A stretch of DNA of 64,000 bases from NCBI GenBank assembly GCA_020848545.1, contig JADLHZ010000104.1, positions 1 through 64,000 of the forward strand, written 5' to 3'. This document shows, in pieces, positions 10,501 through 18,114 of this stretch; position 1 is the stretch's first letter; each line of letters starts with the position of its first letter. Source of the DNA: Deltaproteobacteria bacterium (lineage in GTDB: Bacteria; Myxococcota; JADLHZ01). The position numbers and the translations under genes are program-made. The notes beneath the pieces were generated by a model. It worked only from the letters and a program-made list of their open reading frames with translations. It made no database searches and was not told where the DNA came from.

Positions 10501-10753
10501 GAAGCCAGCGGTGCTCGGCGCGATCTACGAGCGGCAGCCGCCGATCAAAGAGCTCGTCGGCAACGGGTGGGTACAGCTCGCCGTCGTCGATCCGGACACG
10601 CGCGCGATCTCGGTGTTCGTCGAGGGCCAGGGCTTCGTCGACTGGAAGGGCACTATAGAGGCGCTGCCGACCGTCGCGCGATCCCGTGATTGGTACGCGA
10701 ACCACCGAGACTTCTTGCCGCCCTGTCGCGTGACCGGAGGCGTCGATGCTTGA
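7532..10753 (+). CDS. dabA: DUF2309 / DabA-like inorganic-carbon uptake subunit
   Basis: A 1073-residue protein of the UPF0753/DUF2309 family. DabA is the cytosolic beta-carbonic-anhydrase-like subunit of DAB complexes, thought to hydrate CO2 one-way using energy from the membrane partner. The four zinc ligands reported for DabA have counterparts here: Cys548 and Asp550 in VVFCIDEREEGF, His738 in LCAHGSSSVNN and Cys753 in YDCGACGGKHGG. The 15-residue His-Cys spacing agrees with the family. The N-terminal FIHHNTLHG motif is also typical. The protein is longer than many DabAs (about 800-900). The start is GTG with a TAGGAGA site overlapping the previous stop. The stop overlaps the next ATG by 8 bases. 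Confidence 0.92.
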   Translation: MQWKRQVEGFPLNDAQRQRLREIVAHAGHLLPGQGPMRTFIHHNTLHGLQHLAFDRALAEAEARSLGSGYLSLSEFRAHYLRGRIADRDVDAALIAAGVTDPEQRRLRLQIMLHEPLVLPRQTWASDAAIDTPPVFDDGPAVALSPAQHDALEAALTDRAASAAEGVQRALARRALADLEKGCLGREGFTALATLASLDAGSVSAKVYAELERHDPREAMRRYAQRQVAATFAGLSRGETLGGLVRALTGEDIEAAIDERMIELLQAFCDEGLAAWAMPHREHGFFSAWRTLKGDKLALSVRFDAGGLLAEWPLVPADAVIYGLRLLGVDEAAWGAYLTALLVRLRGFGGMIAWRASQKAYARQQKEPIDLVELLAVRLFYEVSALQRACAEHWHEDAEISALRAYFSRRSHELLVRQELFAGRLPEPIAEDARTLIESKEAPYRTAAKWLRLADTLWAACDPAVRAELASGESRENARRTAAIALAAKRPESELSGEVAQFSRDAQRAIWQRAYEINYRDAVLAALQGEPGPWHVRERRPAAQVVFCIDEREEGFRRHLEELDREIETLGAAGFFGVAMYFRGAFSESTDALCPVVVEPVHLLREQAVDARAFARAGFVSGWKKLLFDIVRHAKNDALVGAVVTHVAAWLALVPLVGALLFPRAARRAISRLEDALAPPVVTTIALDAKEPVEHEGGLRAGFSLDEQADRVEGTLRNVGLFGGPVDVLARLVVLCAHGSSSVNNPHLSAYDCGACGGKHGGPNARAFARMANHPGVRERLRTRGLALPTDTWFVSAEHNTCSEEIVYFDVDRVPPGHAADLARLRTAMDAARERSAHERCRRFVSASLAISAPAALRHVEARALDPSQARPELGHATNASCLVGRRSLAAGRFFDRRLFLVSYDPRTDSDGRILERILLAVGPVGAGISLEYYFSTVDPLRYGCDTKLAHNISGLVGVVEGARSDLRTGLPRQMTEIHEPMRLLLIVEAKPAVLGAIYERQPPIKELVGNGWVQLAVVDPDTRAISVFVEGQGFVDWKGTIEALPTVARSRDWYANHRDFLPPCRVTGGVDA

Positions 10754-12686
10754 GCTCTTCGTCGCCGCGTCGCCTATCGCCAGCCTCGGCGCCGCGTTGC
10801 TCATCGCGCTCGGCTGCACGCGAAGGACGCCCGAGCGCCGCGTCTACGTCATCGCGCTCGTGCCGCTGCTTTATGCCTCAGCGTTGGCCGTCGCGCTCTT
10901 CGTTTCCGTCGCCGGCGATCCGACGCCGCGCGACCTCCGGCTCGCGCGTTGGATCGATCGCGGCAAGCTGACGATCGATGTCGGCCTGTACCTCGATTGG
11001 CTGTCGGCCGCGCTCTTTCTGCTGGTGAGCCTGGCGGTGACCTTCGCGGCGCGCTTCTCGCGCGACTACTTGCACCGCGAAGCTGGTTACCGCCGTTACT
11101 TCGCCGTGCTCGCGCTCTTTCACGCGGCGATGAGCTGCGCGGTGCTCGCGCGAGACTACCTCTGGCTATTCGTCGGCTGGGAGATCGCTGGGTTCTGCTC
11201 GTACCTCTTGATCGGCTTCTTCCACGATCGCCCGCGCGCCGTCCGGGCCGCGACGAAGGCGATCGTGACGAAGCGCATCGGCGACGTTGCGTTCCTCGCG
11301 GCGATCGCGCTGATGGCGACTGGCAGCGCCAGTGTCGCGTTCTCGGACGTGCATCGTTCCACGCTCCCTCCCGGCCTTGCAGCGGCGATCGGCGCGTGCT
11401 TGTTGGTCGCGGCAGCAGCGAAGAGCGCGCAGCTGCCGTTCAGCGCGTGGGTGGGCAACGCCGTCGAAGGGCCAACGCCGTCGAGCGCGCTGTTCTACGG
11501 CGGCGTCATGGTGAGCGGCGGTGTCTATTTGCTTGCACGCAGCGAGCCGATCTTGCCCGAGAGCGTGCTCGTCGCCACGGCGATCGTCGGAGGCTTGACC
11601 GCGTTCGCGTGCACGCTCGTGCGCATGACCTTGAGCGACGTGAAGTCGCAGCTCGCGTATACAACGGCGGCGCAGCTCGGCCTCATGTTCGTGTGCATCG
11701 CCTTCGCCGCGGTGCCGCTCGCCATCGTTCACCTCGTGGCGAACGCCGTGTGGCAGATGCGCGCGTTTTATTTTGCGCCGTCGGCCCTGCAGACGATCGA
11801 ATCCGAGCCTCCCGGCCGCCAAGAGCCCGAGCCTGGCGGCCTGTGGATTGGCCACGGCGTCATCGTTCTCCTCGCGTCGGTGCCGGTGTTCTCGGCCATC
11901 GTCGTGCGCGGCGGGCATGCACCACCCGGCTACGAGCTCTCAGAGATGCCGCGCCTCGCCTGGATGTTCGCCTGCATCGTGCTTTGCTTCATCCTCGGCC
12001 TCGGCTTTTACCTCGCGAGCTTCATGCGCCGTCGCTTCGACACTCGTCGGCCCGCGCATGTTGCCGTCGCGTGGGGGTTGCTGCTGGCGATGACGGCGCT
12101 CGCGCTCGCGTCGGTGCTCGTACCGGTGAAGGCGTTCGCCGCGTGGGACAACGGCAGCGCACCAGGCATTGCGGACGAACCACTGTGGGCGCTCGCGGTG
12201 CGCTCGGTGCTCATCGTGCTGCTCGTCGCCGATTGGTCGCGGGCGGTGCAGCTGCTTGCACGGCCGGCGAACCCGAGCCGCCTCTACGCTGCCGCGCACC
12301 AGCGCTTCTGGATGGATCAAGTCTACGCGCGCTTGTTCATCGAGCCGCTCTACGTGCTCGCGCGGATCGTGCATCGCATCGACACGCGTCTCGTCGAACG
12401 GCTGCTCGGGTCGGCGCGCAGAGAGACGGCGCCCCGGCCCTCACGCGAGGGATCGGCGGACGAGGACGGGCCGCGCGGAGACGGCTTCGTCGGTCAATCG
12501 TTCACCGCCGCCGCGACGATGGTGAAGACGCTCGAAGGGTGGCTGGAGAGCGCGTTGCGCGACGGCGTTCCGCTCGCGAGCTCGCTGGTTGGCGCGCGCT
12601 TCGCCCGTCTCGATCGCGTGTTCGCCCATCCGCTCGCGCCGCTCTTGCTCATCGCCGCGGTGCTCTTGCTCGTGTGGGTGCTCTGA
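10746..12686 (+). CDS. NuoL-like membrane subunit (DabB-like candidate)
   Basis: A 646-residue multi-pass protein resembling NuoL and DabB, the membrane partner of DabA. Glu146 (WLFVGWEIAGFCSYLLIG) and Lys226 (AKSAQLPFSAWVGNAVEGP) are kept. Several NuoL channel residues are changed: the His of SALIHAATMV is Tyr251 (SALFYGGVMV), and the HxxxHxxxK of the central half-channel reads His329, Asn333, Gln337. An Arg/Pro-rich cytosolic loop at about 550-590 precedes a last helix. It overlaps dabA (8 bases) and the next gene (TGATG), so the complex is probably made in fixed proportion. Of the four antiporter-like proteins here it is the most likely direct DabA partner by adjacency, but this is inference. 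Confidence 0.87.
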   Translation: MLELFVAASPIASLGAALLIALGCTRRTPERRVYVIALVPLLYASALAVALFVSVAGDPTPRDLRLARWIDRGKLTIDVGLYLDWLSAALFLLVSLAVTFAARFSRDYLHREAGYRRYFAVLALFHAAMSCAVLARDYLWLFVGWEIAGFCSYLLIGFFHDRPRAVRAATKAIVTKRIGDVAFLAAIALMATGSASVAFSDVHRSTLPPGLAAAIGACLLVAAAAKSAQLPFSAWVGNAVEGPTPSSALFYGGVMVSGGVYLLARSEPILPESVLVATAIVGGLTAFACTLVRMTLSDVKSQLAYTTAAQLGLMFVCIAFAAVPLAIVHLVANAVWQMRAFYFAPSALQTIESEPPGRQEPEPGGLWIGHGVIVLLASVPVFSAIVVRGGHAPPGYELSEMPRLAWMFACIVLCFILGLGFYLASFMRRRFDTRRPAHVAVAWGLLLAMTALALASVLVPVKAFAAWDNGSAPGIADEPLWALAVRSVLIVLLVADWSRAVQLLARPANPSRLYAAAHQRFWMDQVYARLFIEPLYVLARIVHRIDTRLVERLLGSARRETAPRPSREGSADEDGPRGDGFVGQSFTAAATMVKTLEGWLESALRDGVPLASSLVGARFARLDRVFAHPLAPLLLIAAVLLLVWVL

Positions 12687-14176
12687 TGGAGTGGTTGCTC
12701 TTCGCGCTCGTCGTCGTGCCGATCTTGATCGCTTTGATCGTCGCGCGGGCGCCGAGCGATCACGCCGCAGCGCGCCTGACATTGTTCGCAGCGCTCGCCG
12801 AGCTCGGGTTGTCCGCCATCGCGGCCGCCGAGGTCGTCTACGACGGCGCGCTGACGCACGAAGGTGAGCAGTTCCTCGGCTGGTCGTGGCACTTGGATGG
12901 CCTCGCCTTGATGTTCGTGCCGCTCAGCGCCATCGCCACGCTGCTCGTCGTCGTGCAAAAGGAGCGCGAGAGCCGCAGCTACTACGCGACCGTGCTCGGC
13001 CTCGAGGCGGCGACGATGGCGATGTTCTGCTCGCTCGACCTCGGCGTCATCTGGCTCGCCTTCGTGGCGCAAGGGCTGCTCGGGTATGCGCTGCTGCGGC
13101 TGCCAGGCGAGCAAGGCGCGGACGCCGAGCGCAGGGACGCCGCCCGACACTTCTTGCAGATTGTCGCGATCAGCGCGGCGCTCTTGCTCGGCGCTGTCGC
13201 TTGGCTCGGCGCCCGCACGTCTGCTGATCTCGGAGCGCTGCGGCTTGATCTGCCGAACCTCGTGGCCCTACAGCTCGACGACGAAACACAGCGTATTCTG
13301 TTCGCCGTGATGATCTGCGCGCTCGGCTTGCGCGTGCCGATCTTTCCCTTTCACGGCTGGTTGCCCAAGGTGCTCGCGCACAGCCCGACCGTGGTCACCG
13401 CGGTGTTCCTGCTCGGCATCAAGTCGTGCGCCTTCGTCATGCTGCGCTTCGTCTGGCCAATCTGCGCCGGCGCGGCCGAGGCGCACTGGACCTTCCTCGC
13501 CTGGCTCGGGGCGATCGGCACGATTTACGCGGGCCTCGTCGCGCTCGTGCAGGAAGACGTGCGGCTCTGGCTCGGCTACTCGGCGGTGTCGCAGATGGGC
13601 ATCATCTTGCTGGCCATGAGCGCGCACAACGACGACGCGATCGGCGGGGCGCTCTTGCAGCTCGGCAGCCACGGCCTCTCGACCGCCGGCCTCGCGTTCT
13701 TGAGCGCATCGATCTCGACCCGCACGAAGACGATGCTCCTGACGCGCATGCCGGCGCTCGCCCGCGCGATGCCGAAGCTCTCGGTGATGTTCCTGCTCAT
13801 CGCGCTCGGCAGCCTGAGCATGCCCGGCACCAGCGGCTTCAACGGTGAGCACCTGATCTTGCTCGGCGCGCTCGAGCGGCACTGGATGGTCGCGGCGGCG
13901 GCGGGCCTCGGATCGCTGATGACGGCGGCCTACCTCATCATCTACTATCAGCGCGCGTTCTTTGTCGCCGGAGAGTCGGCGGGTCGCACGTTCAGCGATC
14001 TCGATCGCAAGGAGTGGCTCGTGTGCGGCACGATCGTGACGATCGTCTTCGCGCTCGGCCTGCTCAGCTCGCCGTTGCTGAGCGCGATGCACCACGCGGT
14101 GCGCGGGGCGTTCTCGGGCGTCGCCATGCTCGCGCCATCCCCGGATGTCAGCGTCACGAAGGGGGCGCCACGATGA
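12686..14176 (+). CDS. NuoM/NuoN-like membrane subunit with altered key residues
   Basis: A 496-residue antiporter-family protein; the ATG at 12686 shares TGATG with the previous stop. The helix that carries the essential Glu in NuoM reads VIWLAFVAQGLLGYAL, with Ala128 at the Glu position. The first channel Lys is Arg (LGLRVPIFPFHGWLPK). The second Lys (GIKSCAFVML) and the late Glu (GFNGEHLIL) are kept. This subunit may therefore be structural or have changed proton coupling. Its stop overlaps the next start (ATGA). It is a NuoM/N paralogue by fold; the exact subtype cannot be settled by eye. Confidence 0.85.
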   Translation: MEWLLFALVVVPILIALIVARAPSDHAAARLTLFAALAELGLSAIAAAEVVYDGALTHEGEQFLGWSWHLDGLALMFVPLSAIATLLVVVQKERESRSYYATVLGLEAATMAMFCSLDLGVIWLAFVAQGLLGYALLRLPGEQGADAERRDAARHFLQIVAISAALLLGAVAWLGARTSADLGALRLDLPNLVALQLDDETQRILFAVMICALGLRVPIFPFHGWLPKVLAHSPTVVTAVFLLGIKSCAFVMLRFVWPICAGAAEAHWTFLAWLGAIGTIYAGLVALVQEDVRLWLGYSAVSQMGIILLAMSAHNDDAIGGALLQLGSHGLSTAGLAFLSASISTRTKTMLLTRMPALARAMPKLSVMFLLIALGSLSMPGTSGFNGEHLILLGALERHWMVAAAAGLGSLMTAAYLIIYYQRAFFVAGESAGRTFSDLDRKEWLVCGTIVTIVFALGLLSSPLLSAMHHAVRGAFSGVAMLAPSPDVSVTKGAPR

Positions 14177-15579
14177 ACGTGCCGTTGCTCGGCCTCATCG
14201 TCTTCTTGCCGATGATCTTCGCCGCGGCCGTGTGGCTCATGCCGGACGAACGCTGGCGACGCCTGCTCGGGCGCGCTGCGGTGACGATGAACCTCGGGCT
14301 GACGCTCGTCGCCGTCGCGCGTTTTTCGGTTCACGAGCCCGGCTTGCAGCTCGTCGAGCGTGCAGAGTGGGTCTCTGCGCTCGGCGCGAGCTACGCCCTC
14401 GGCGTCGACGGTGTCAGCCTGCCGTTTTTGGTGTTGACGGCGCTGCTCGCGGGCCTCGTCGTCTGGCAAAAGGGCGCGCTCGGTCCGGCCCGAACAGCGT
14501 TGCCGGCGCTCTTGCTGCTGCAAGGTGCGCTCACTGGCGTGTTCGTCGCCCGCGATCTGCTCCTCTTCTTCGTGTTTTGGGAGCTGACGATCGTGCCCGT
14601 CTTCATCCTCACGAGCACCGCCGGCCTTGGGCCGATGCGCCTGGACGCCGCGCTGAAGTACGCCCTCTACATGTTCGTCGCGTCGGCGTTCTTGATGGCC
14701 GCGGTGCTGCTCGTGGGCGTCGAGGCGAAGACCTTCGATCTGGCCGCGTTGGCCGCGACGCCGCTCGATGGCGACCTCCAGACGGCCTTGTTCTTCCTCT
14801 TGTTGGCCGGCTTCGGCGTCAAGGCTGGCCTGGTGCCCTTGCACACGTGGCTGCCGCGCTTGCTCGCGGACGCGCCGGTCGGCGCCGCAGTCATGACGGT
14901 CGGGCTCAAGATCGGCGCCTACGGCATCATGTGTGTGCTCCTGCCGCTGACGCCGGACGCGACGCGTCGCTTTGGCTGGATCGGCTGCGCGCTCGGGGTG
15001 GGGACGGCGCTCTACGGCGGGCTCGGAACGTTCTACCAGGCGAACCTGCGGCGCTTCGTCGGCTACGCGAGCGTCAGCCACGCCGGCCTCGTCGTGCTCG
15101 GCATCTTCATCCAGTCGAACGAAGGCACCGGCGGCGCGTTGATGATGCTCGTCTCGGCGGGCCTCACCTCATCGGCGCTCGTGTTCATCGCGGCGTTCAT
15201 GCGCGCCCGTGGCGGTAGCGCCGATCGGACGGCGTTCTCGGGCATGGCGTCTGTGTGGCCTCGGCTGACTGTGTGCTTCGTGCTCGCGCTCGTCGCCAGC
15301 ATCGGGCTCCCCGGCACGAGCGGCTTCATCGGCGAGCAGCTCATCTTGGTTGCAGCGTTGGCCGAGAACGCCTTCTTGGCATTGGCCGCGCTCGGCTCGT
15401 CGCTCGTCGCCGGTGTCTACGCGTATTCTCTGCTCGAGAAGACCTGCTTCGGCCCCGCGCGCGCCGAGCACCGAGCGTTTGCCGATCTCGATGGGCGGGA
15501 GCTGGCGACGCTGGCGATCTTGTGCGCGCTGACTGTGCTCATCGGCTTTTCGCCGCGGGTGTTGCTCTCTCTCGTCTAG
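14173..15579 (+). CDS. NuoM-like proton-conducting membrane subunit
   Basis: A 468-residue antiporter-family protein. Unlike its upstream neighbour it keeps the canonical set: Glu in FFVFWELTIVPVF, Lys in GVKAGLVPLHTWLPR, Lys in VGLKIGAYGIM, and Glu in GFIGEQLIL. The start overlaps the previous stop (ATGA). The stop (TAG 15577-15579) overlaps by 4 bases the stop of the convergent DUF1648 gene. It is the last gene of the DabA-containing run. With four antiporter-like proteins beside a single DabA, the set resembles a multi-channel arm and not the simple two-gene DabAB pair. Confidence 0.87.
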   Translation: MNVPLLGLIVFLPMIFAAAVWLMPDERWRRLLGRAAVTMNLGLTLVAVARFSVHEPGLQLVERAEWVSALGASYALGVDGVSLPFLVLTALLAGLVVWQKGALGPARTALPALLLLQGALTGVFVARDLLLFFVFWELTIVPVFILTSTAGLGPMRLDAALKYALYMFVASAFLMAAVLLVGVEAKTFDLAALAATPLDGDLQTALFFLLLAGFGVKAGLVPLHTWLPRLLADAPVGAAVMTVGLKIGAYGIMCVLLPLTPDATRRFGWIGCALGVGTALYGGLGTFYQANLRRFVGYASVSHAGLVVLGIFIQSNEGTGGALMMLVSAGLTSSALVFIAAFMRARGGSADRTAFSGMASVWPRLTVCFVLALVASIGLPGTSGFIGEQLILVAALAENAFLALAALGSSLVAGVYAYSLLEKTCFGPARAEHRAFADLDGRELATLAILCALTVLIGFSPRVLLSLV

Positions 15580-16064
15580 ACCGCTGCTGGCTTGCGGAAG
15601 CGACGCGTGAGCGCCACGATCCATGCGACCGTGAAGGCGAGGAACGCGCCGAGCACGATCCCGGGAAACGGCAGGCGCCCGTCGCCGCCTTCGTTGGCCC
15701 GGAACGTCATCTCAAAGACCGTCACGAGCAGCACGCCGACCCCGGCGGCGAAGACGTCCATGTAGACGCCCATCACGGCGAGCGAGGCCTCTTTGCGCTC
15801 CGGCGCGAGCCAGTAGTCCCTGTTCGGCATGTTGATCAGCGACGTCGGCAGGATGCGCATCAGCCGTGGTATCAGCGCGAAGAGTCCGAGCACGAAGCCG
15901 CTGGTGCCGAGGTAGAAGGCGACGAGGCCTTGCTTCGACATCCAATCGTTCGGGTTGCCAGCGAGGTCGTAGTGCGACGCCATCCTGTCGGGCAGCGCCG
16001 GGTAGTGGATGAAGAGCTGAATGCCGATCGCCGCGGCGAGCAACAGATAGATGAGCTTCGTCAT
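15576..16064 (-). CDS. DUF1648 family membrane protein
   Basis: A 162-residue inner-membrane protein. The N-terminal helix is followed by HYPALPDRMASHYDLAGNPNDW, given here as HYPALPDRMASHYDLAG plus NPNDW, the DUF1648 signature also found in SdpI-like immunity proteins. Three further hydrophobic segments follow (about 48-65, 97-117 and 132-152). DUF1648 function is not well defined. It is convergent with the last antiporter-like gene (4-base overlap) and divergent from rpsC, with 265 bases between. Confidence 0.83.
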   Translation of the reverse strand: MTKLIYLLLAAAIGIQLFIHYPALPDRMASHYDLAGNPNDWMSKQGLVAFYLGTSGFVLGLFALIPRLMRILPTSLINMPNRDYWLAPERKEASLAVMGVYMDVFAAGVGVLLVTVFEMTFRANEGGDGRLPFPGIVLGAFLAFTVAWIVALTRRFRKPAAV

Positions 16065-16329
16065 GATCGTTCCCCTCCGCGCGCGATATTGGCACCAGGC
16101 CTCGGCACAAGCGAGATTTCGGTGCGGATCGCACTTCGCCCGCGAAAAATCGTGCCACGCCCCTAGACAACGCCCACATGAACACGTAAGAGCGCCGCCT
16201 CATTTGTCTGATGCGCGTTTGCGGTGGCTGCTCGTCCGGGCCAAACGAAGCGCGAAACGGCGGTAGCGCGCTGCGTTGCCGGTGGTGAAGAAGAAATTGT
16301 CGGAGCGTGACTCCGGCGCTGGAGAGGCT
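16065..16329 (+). promoter_or_regulatory. Intergenic region before rpsC, inferred promoter region
   Basis: These 265 bases lie between the divergent DUF1648 gene and rpsC. Because rpsC is cut off from the 5' half of the S10 operon, the rpsC-to-map genes must have their own promoter, and this is the only space for it unless reads pass through the preceding plus-strand genes. No convincing -35/-10 pair was found by eye; TTGGCA at 16089 lacks a good partner. A GGAGAGG site at 16321-16327 precedes the rpsC ATG. No leader hairpin of obvious L4-binding type was seen. Confidence 0.35.
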
Positions 16330-16977
16330 ATGGGTCAAAAAGTCCATCCGATCGGTCTGCGCCTTGGAATCAACAAGTCCTGGGACTCCAAGTGGTACGC
16401 CGAGAAGGAATTCGCCAAGTGGCTGCACGAAGACATCCGCATCCGCACCTTCGTGAAGGAGCACTTGGAAGCCGCCGGTATCGCCAAAGTCGAGATCGAG
16501 CGCGCGGCCAATAAGGTCAAGGTCAACGTTTACACCGCGCGTCCTGGCATCGTCATCGGCAAGAAGGGCGCCGGCGTCGAGCAGTTGAAGCGCGAAGTGC
16601 AAGGCCTCTCGGAGAACGAGGTCTTCGTCAACATCCACGAAATTCGCAAAGCCGAGACCGACGCCCAGCTCGTCGCCGAGAACGTCGCGATGCAGCTCGA
16701 GCGCCGCGTGGCCTTCCGCCGCGCGATGAAGAAGGCCGTGCAGACGGCGTTGAAGTTCGGCGCCAAGGGCATCAAGATCTTCCTCGCCGGCCGCTTGGGT
16801 GGCTCGGAAATGGCGCGCCGCGAGTGGTACCGTGAAGGCCGCGTTCCGCTGCACACGCTGCGCGCGGACATCGACTACGGCACCGCCGAAGCGACGACCA
16901 CCTACGGCATCATCGGCGTCAAGGTTTGGATCTTCAAGGGCGAAGTTTTGCCGGGTGGGACCAAACCGCAGTCTTAG
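16330..16977 (+). CDS. rpsC: 30S ribosomal protein S3
   Basis: Small-subunit protein S3 (215 residues), at the mRNA entry tunnel. It starts [20 protein letters not shown], holds the type II KH domain ([20 protein letters not shown] at about residues 75-95) and the C-terminal [20 protein letters not shown] motif. The ATG at 16330 follows GGAGAGG; an in-frame ATG at 16276 would add 18 residues that do not fit the family. This is the first gene of the 3' part of the split S10 operon. The L22 gene it normally follows is 13.3 kb upstream. Confidence 0.97.
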   Translation: MGQKVHPIGLRLGINKSWDSKWYAEKEFAKWLHEDIRIRTFVKEHLEAAGIAKVEIERAANKVKVNVYTARPGIVIGKKGAGVEQLKREVQGLSENEVFVNIHEIRKAETDAQLVAENVAMQLERRVAFRRAMKKAVQTALKFGAKGIKIFLAGRLGGSEMARREWYREGRVPLHTLRADIDYGTAEATTTYGIIGVKVWIFKGEVLPGGTKPQS

Positions 16978-17025
16978 TTCCGAGTCTTATTAGGACCGCC
17001 GCGAAGCGGCAGTGAGGAGAGTACG

Positions 17026-17442
17026 ATGCTTGCTCCAGCGAGAGTCAAATATCGCAAGCAGATGAAGGGCCGCATGAAGGGCTCGGCCTTGCGCGGCGGC
17101 ACGCTCGCGTTCGGCGACTACGGTCTGCAAGCGCTCGAGTGCGGCTGGATGACCCAGCGCCAGATCGAGGCGAGCCGTATTACGATCGCGCGCCACATCA
17201 AGCGCAGCGGCAAGGTTTGGATCCGGATCTTCCCGGACAAGCCGATCTGCAAGAAGCCGCTCGAGACCCGCATGGGTCACGGCAAAGGCGCGCCGGAAGG
17301 CTGGGTCGCGGTGATCAAGCCGGGGCGCATGCTCTTCGAAATGAACGGTGTGGATGAGCCAACGGCGCGTAAGGCGCTGACGCTCGCGGCGGCGAAGATT
17401 GGCATTCCGACCAAGATCGTCATCCGGAAGGAAGGCCTATGA
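17026..17442 (+). CDS. rplP: 50S ribosomal protein L16
   Basis: Large-subunit protein L16 (138 residues), near the A site. Conserved blocks include [16 protein letters not shown], the [21 protein letters not shown] helix region (shown as [13 protein letters not shown]), [19 protein letters not shown] and [13 protein letters not shown] small hairpin, GCCGC-GAA-GCGGC at 16998-17010, lies in the 48-base gap before it, just ahead of the GAGGAGAG ribosome-binding site. The stop overlaps the rpmC start (ATGA). Confidence 0.97.
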   Translation: MLAPARVKYRKQMKGRMKGSALRGGTLAFGDYGLQALECGWMTQRQIEASRITIARHIKRSGKVWIRIFPDKPICKKPLETRMGHGKGAPEGWVAVIKPGRMLFEMNGVDEPTARKALTLAAAKIGIPTKIVIRKEGL

Positions 17443-17792
17443 TCGAGCTCGAGACCTTGAAAACGCAATCCGTCGGTGAGCTCGTGAAGCTCGCGCGCAA
17501 GCTGCAGGACGAGCTGTTCCAGGCGAAGTTCCAGCACGCGACGCAGCAGCTGAAGACGCCGCACAAGCTGCGTGAGCTGAAGAAAGACATCGCCCGCGTG
17601 AAGACCATCGCGACGCAGCGCCGTCACGAAGCGCTCGCCGGTAAGCCGGTGACGCCGAAGCCGGTCAAAGCTGCGGCTCCGAAGGTGGACGACGCATCGA
17701 AGTCCCCGGCGGGGGGGAAGGCGCCGAAGGCCGCCAAGGCACCGAAGGCTGACAAGCCGGCCGCGAAGGCCGCGAAGAAGAAGGGAGCCTGA
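17439..17792 (+). CDS. rpmC: 50S ribosomal protein L29 with long basic tail
   Basis: Large-subunit protein L29 near the tunnel exit. Residues 1-66 are the normal two-helix core ([20 protein letters not shown] and [16 protein letters not shown]). The remaining 50 residues are a Lys/Ala/Pro-rich low-complexity tail ending AKAAKKKGA, making the protein nearly twice the usual 60-70 residues. Similar tails occur here on L17 and, shorter, L30. The start overlaps rplP, and rpsQ begins 2 bases after the stop. Confidence 0.95.
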   Translation: MIELETLKTQSVGELVKLARKLQDELFQAKFQHATQQLKTPHKLRELKKDIARVKTIATQRRHEALAGKPVTPKPVKAAAPKVDDASKSPAGGKAPKAAKAPKADKPAAKAAKKKGA

Positions 17793-17794
17793 GC

Positions 17795-18088
17795 ATGGCG
17801 ACGCAAGCGAAACCGCAAGCAGAAAAAGGTGGCGAGCGCCATCGCAAGACGCGCATCGGCGTCGTCGTGTCCGACAAGATGGACAAGACGGTCGTCGTCG
17901 AGGTCGCCCGCCGCATCAAGCACGCCGTCTACGGCAAGTTCTTGAAGCGCCGCGAACGCTACCAGGCGCACGACGAGAACAACGAGTCGAAGGTCGGCGA
18001 TCAAGTGATGATCGAAGAGACGCGGCCGATGAGCCGGCACAAGCGCTGGCGCGTCAAGTCGACGTTGAAGAAGGCCGTCGAGACCTAA
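17795..18088 (+). CDS. rpsQ: 30S ribosomal protein S17
   Basis: Small-subunit primary 16S rRNA binder S17 (97 residues). The OB-fold core is recognisable from [32 protein letters not shown] and [19 protein letters not shown]. The first 17 residues are an extra basic/Gln-rich extension. It follows rpmC by 2 bases and precedes rplN by 26. Confidence 0.97.
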   Translation: MATQAKPQAEKGGERHRKTRIGVVVSDKMDKTVVVEVARRIKHAVYGKFLKRRERYQAHDENNESKVGDQVMIEETRPMSRHKRWRVKSTLKKAVET

Positions 18089-18114
18089 GGTCGAGCAAGG
18101 AAGAGGATAAGACC

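Noticed and set aside
8900-10819. 639-residue minus-strand open frame across dabA
   Set aside because: dabA on the plus strand has all family motifs; the antisense frame is Arg/Asp/Glu-rich without pattern.
10949-12685. N-terminal extension of the second NuoM-like protein into the NuoL-like gene
   Set aside because: The open frame is continuous but its first 579 codons are an Arg-rich +1 shadow of the NuoL-like gene; the TGATG at 12684-12688 gives a normal start.
6017-15579. Respiratory complex I (nuo) or MRP antiporter operon
   Set aside because: Four antiporter-like proteins are present but none of NuoA-K hydrophilic or small membrane subunits, nor MrpC/E/F/G; a DUF2309 protein with zinc ligands lies among them, which points to a DAB-type complex.
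16276-16329. Longer S3 start at ATG 16276
   Set aside because: The extra 18 residues do not match S3; GGAGAGG just before ATG 16330 and the MGQKVHP beginning settle the start.
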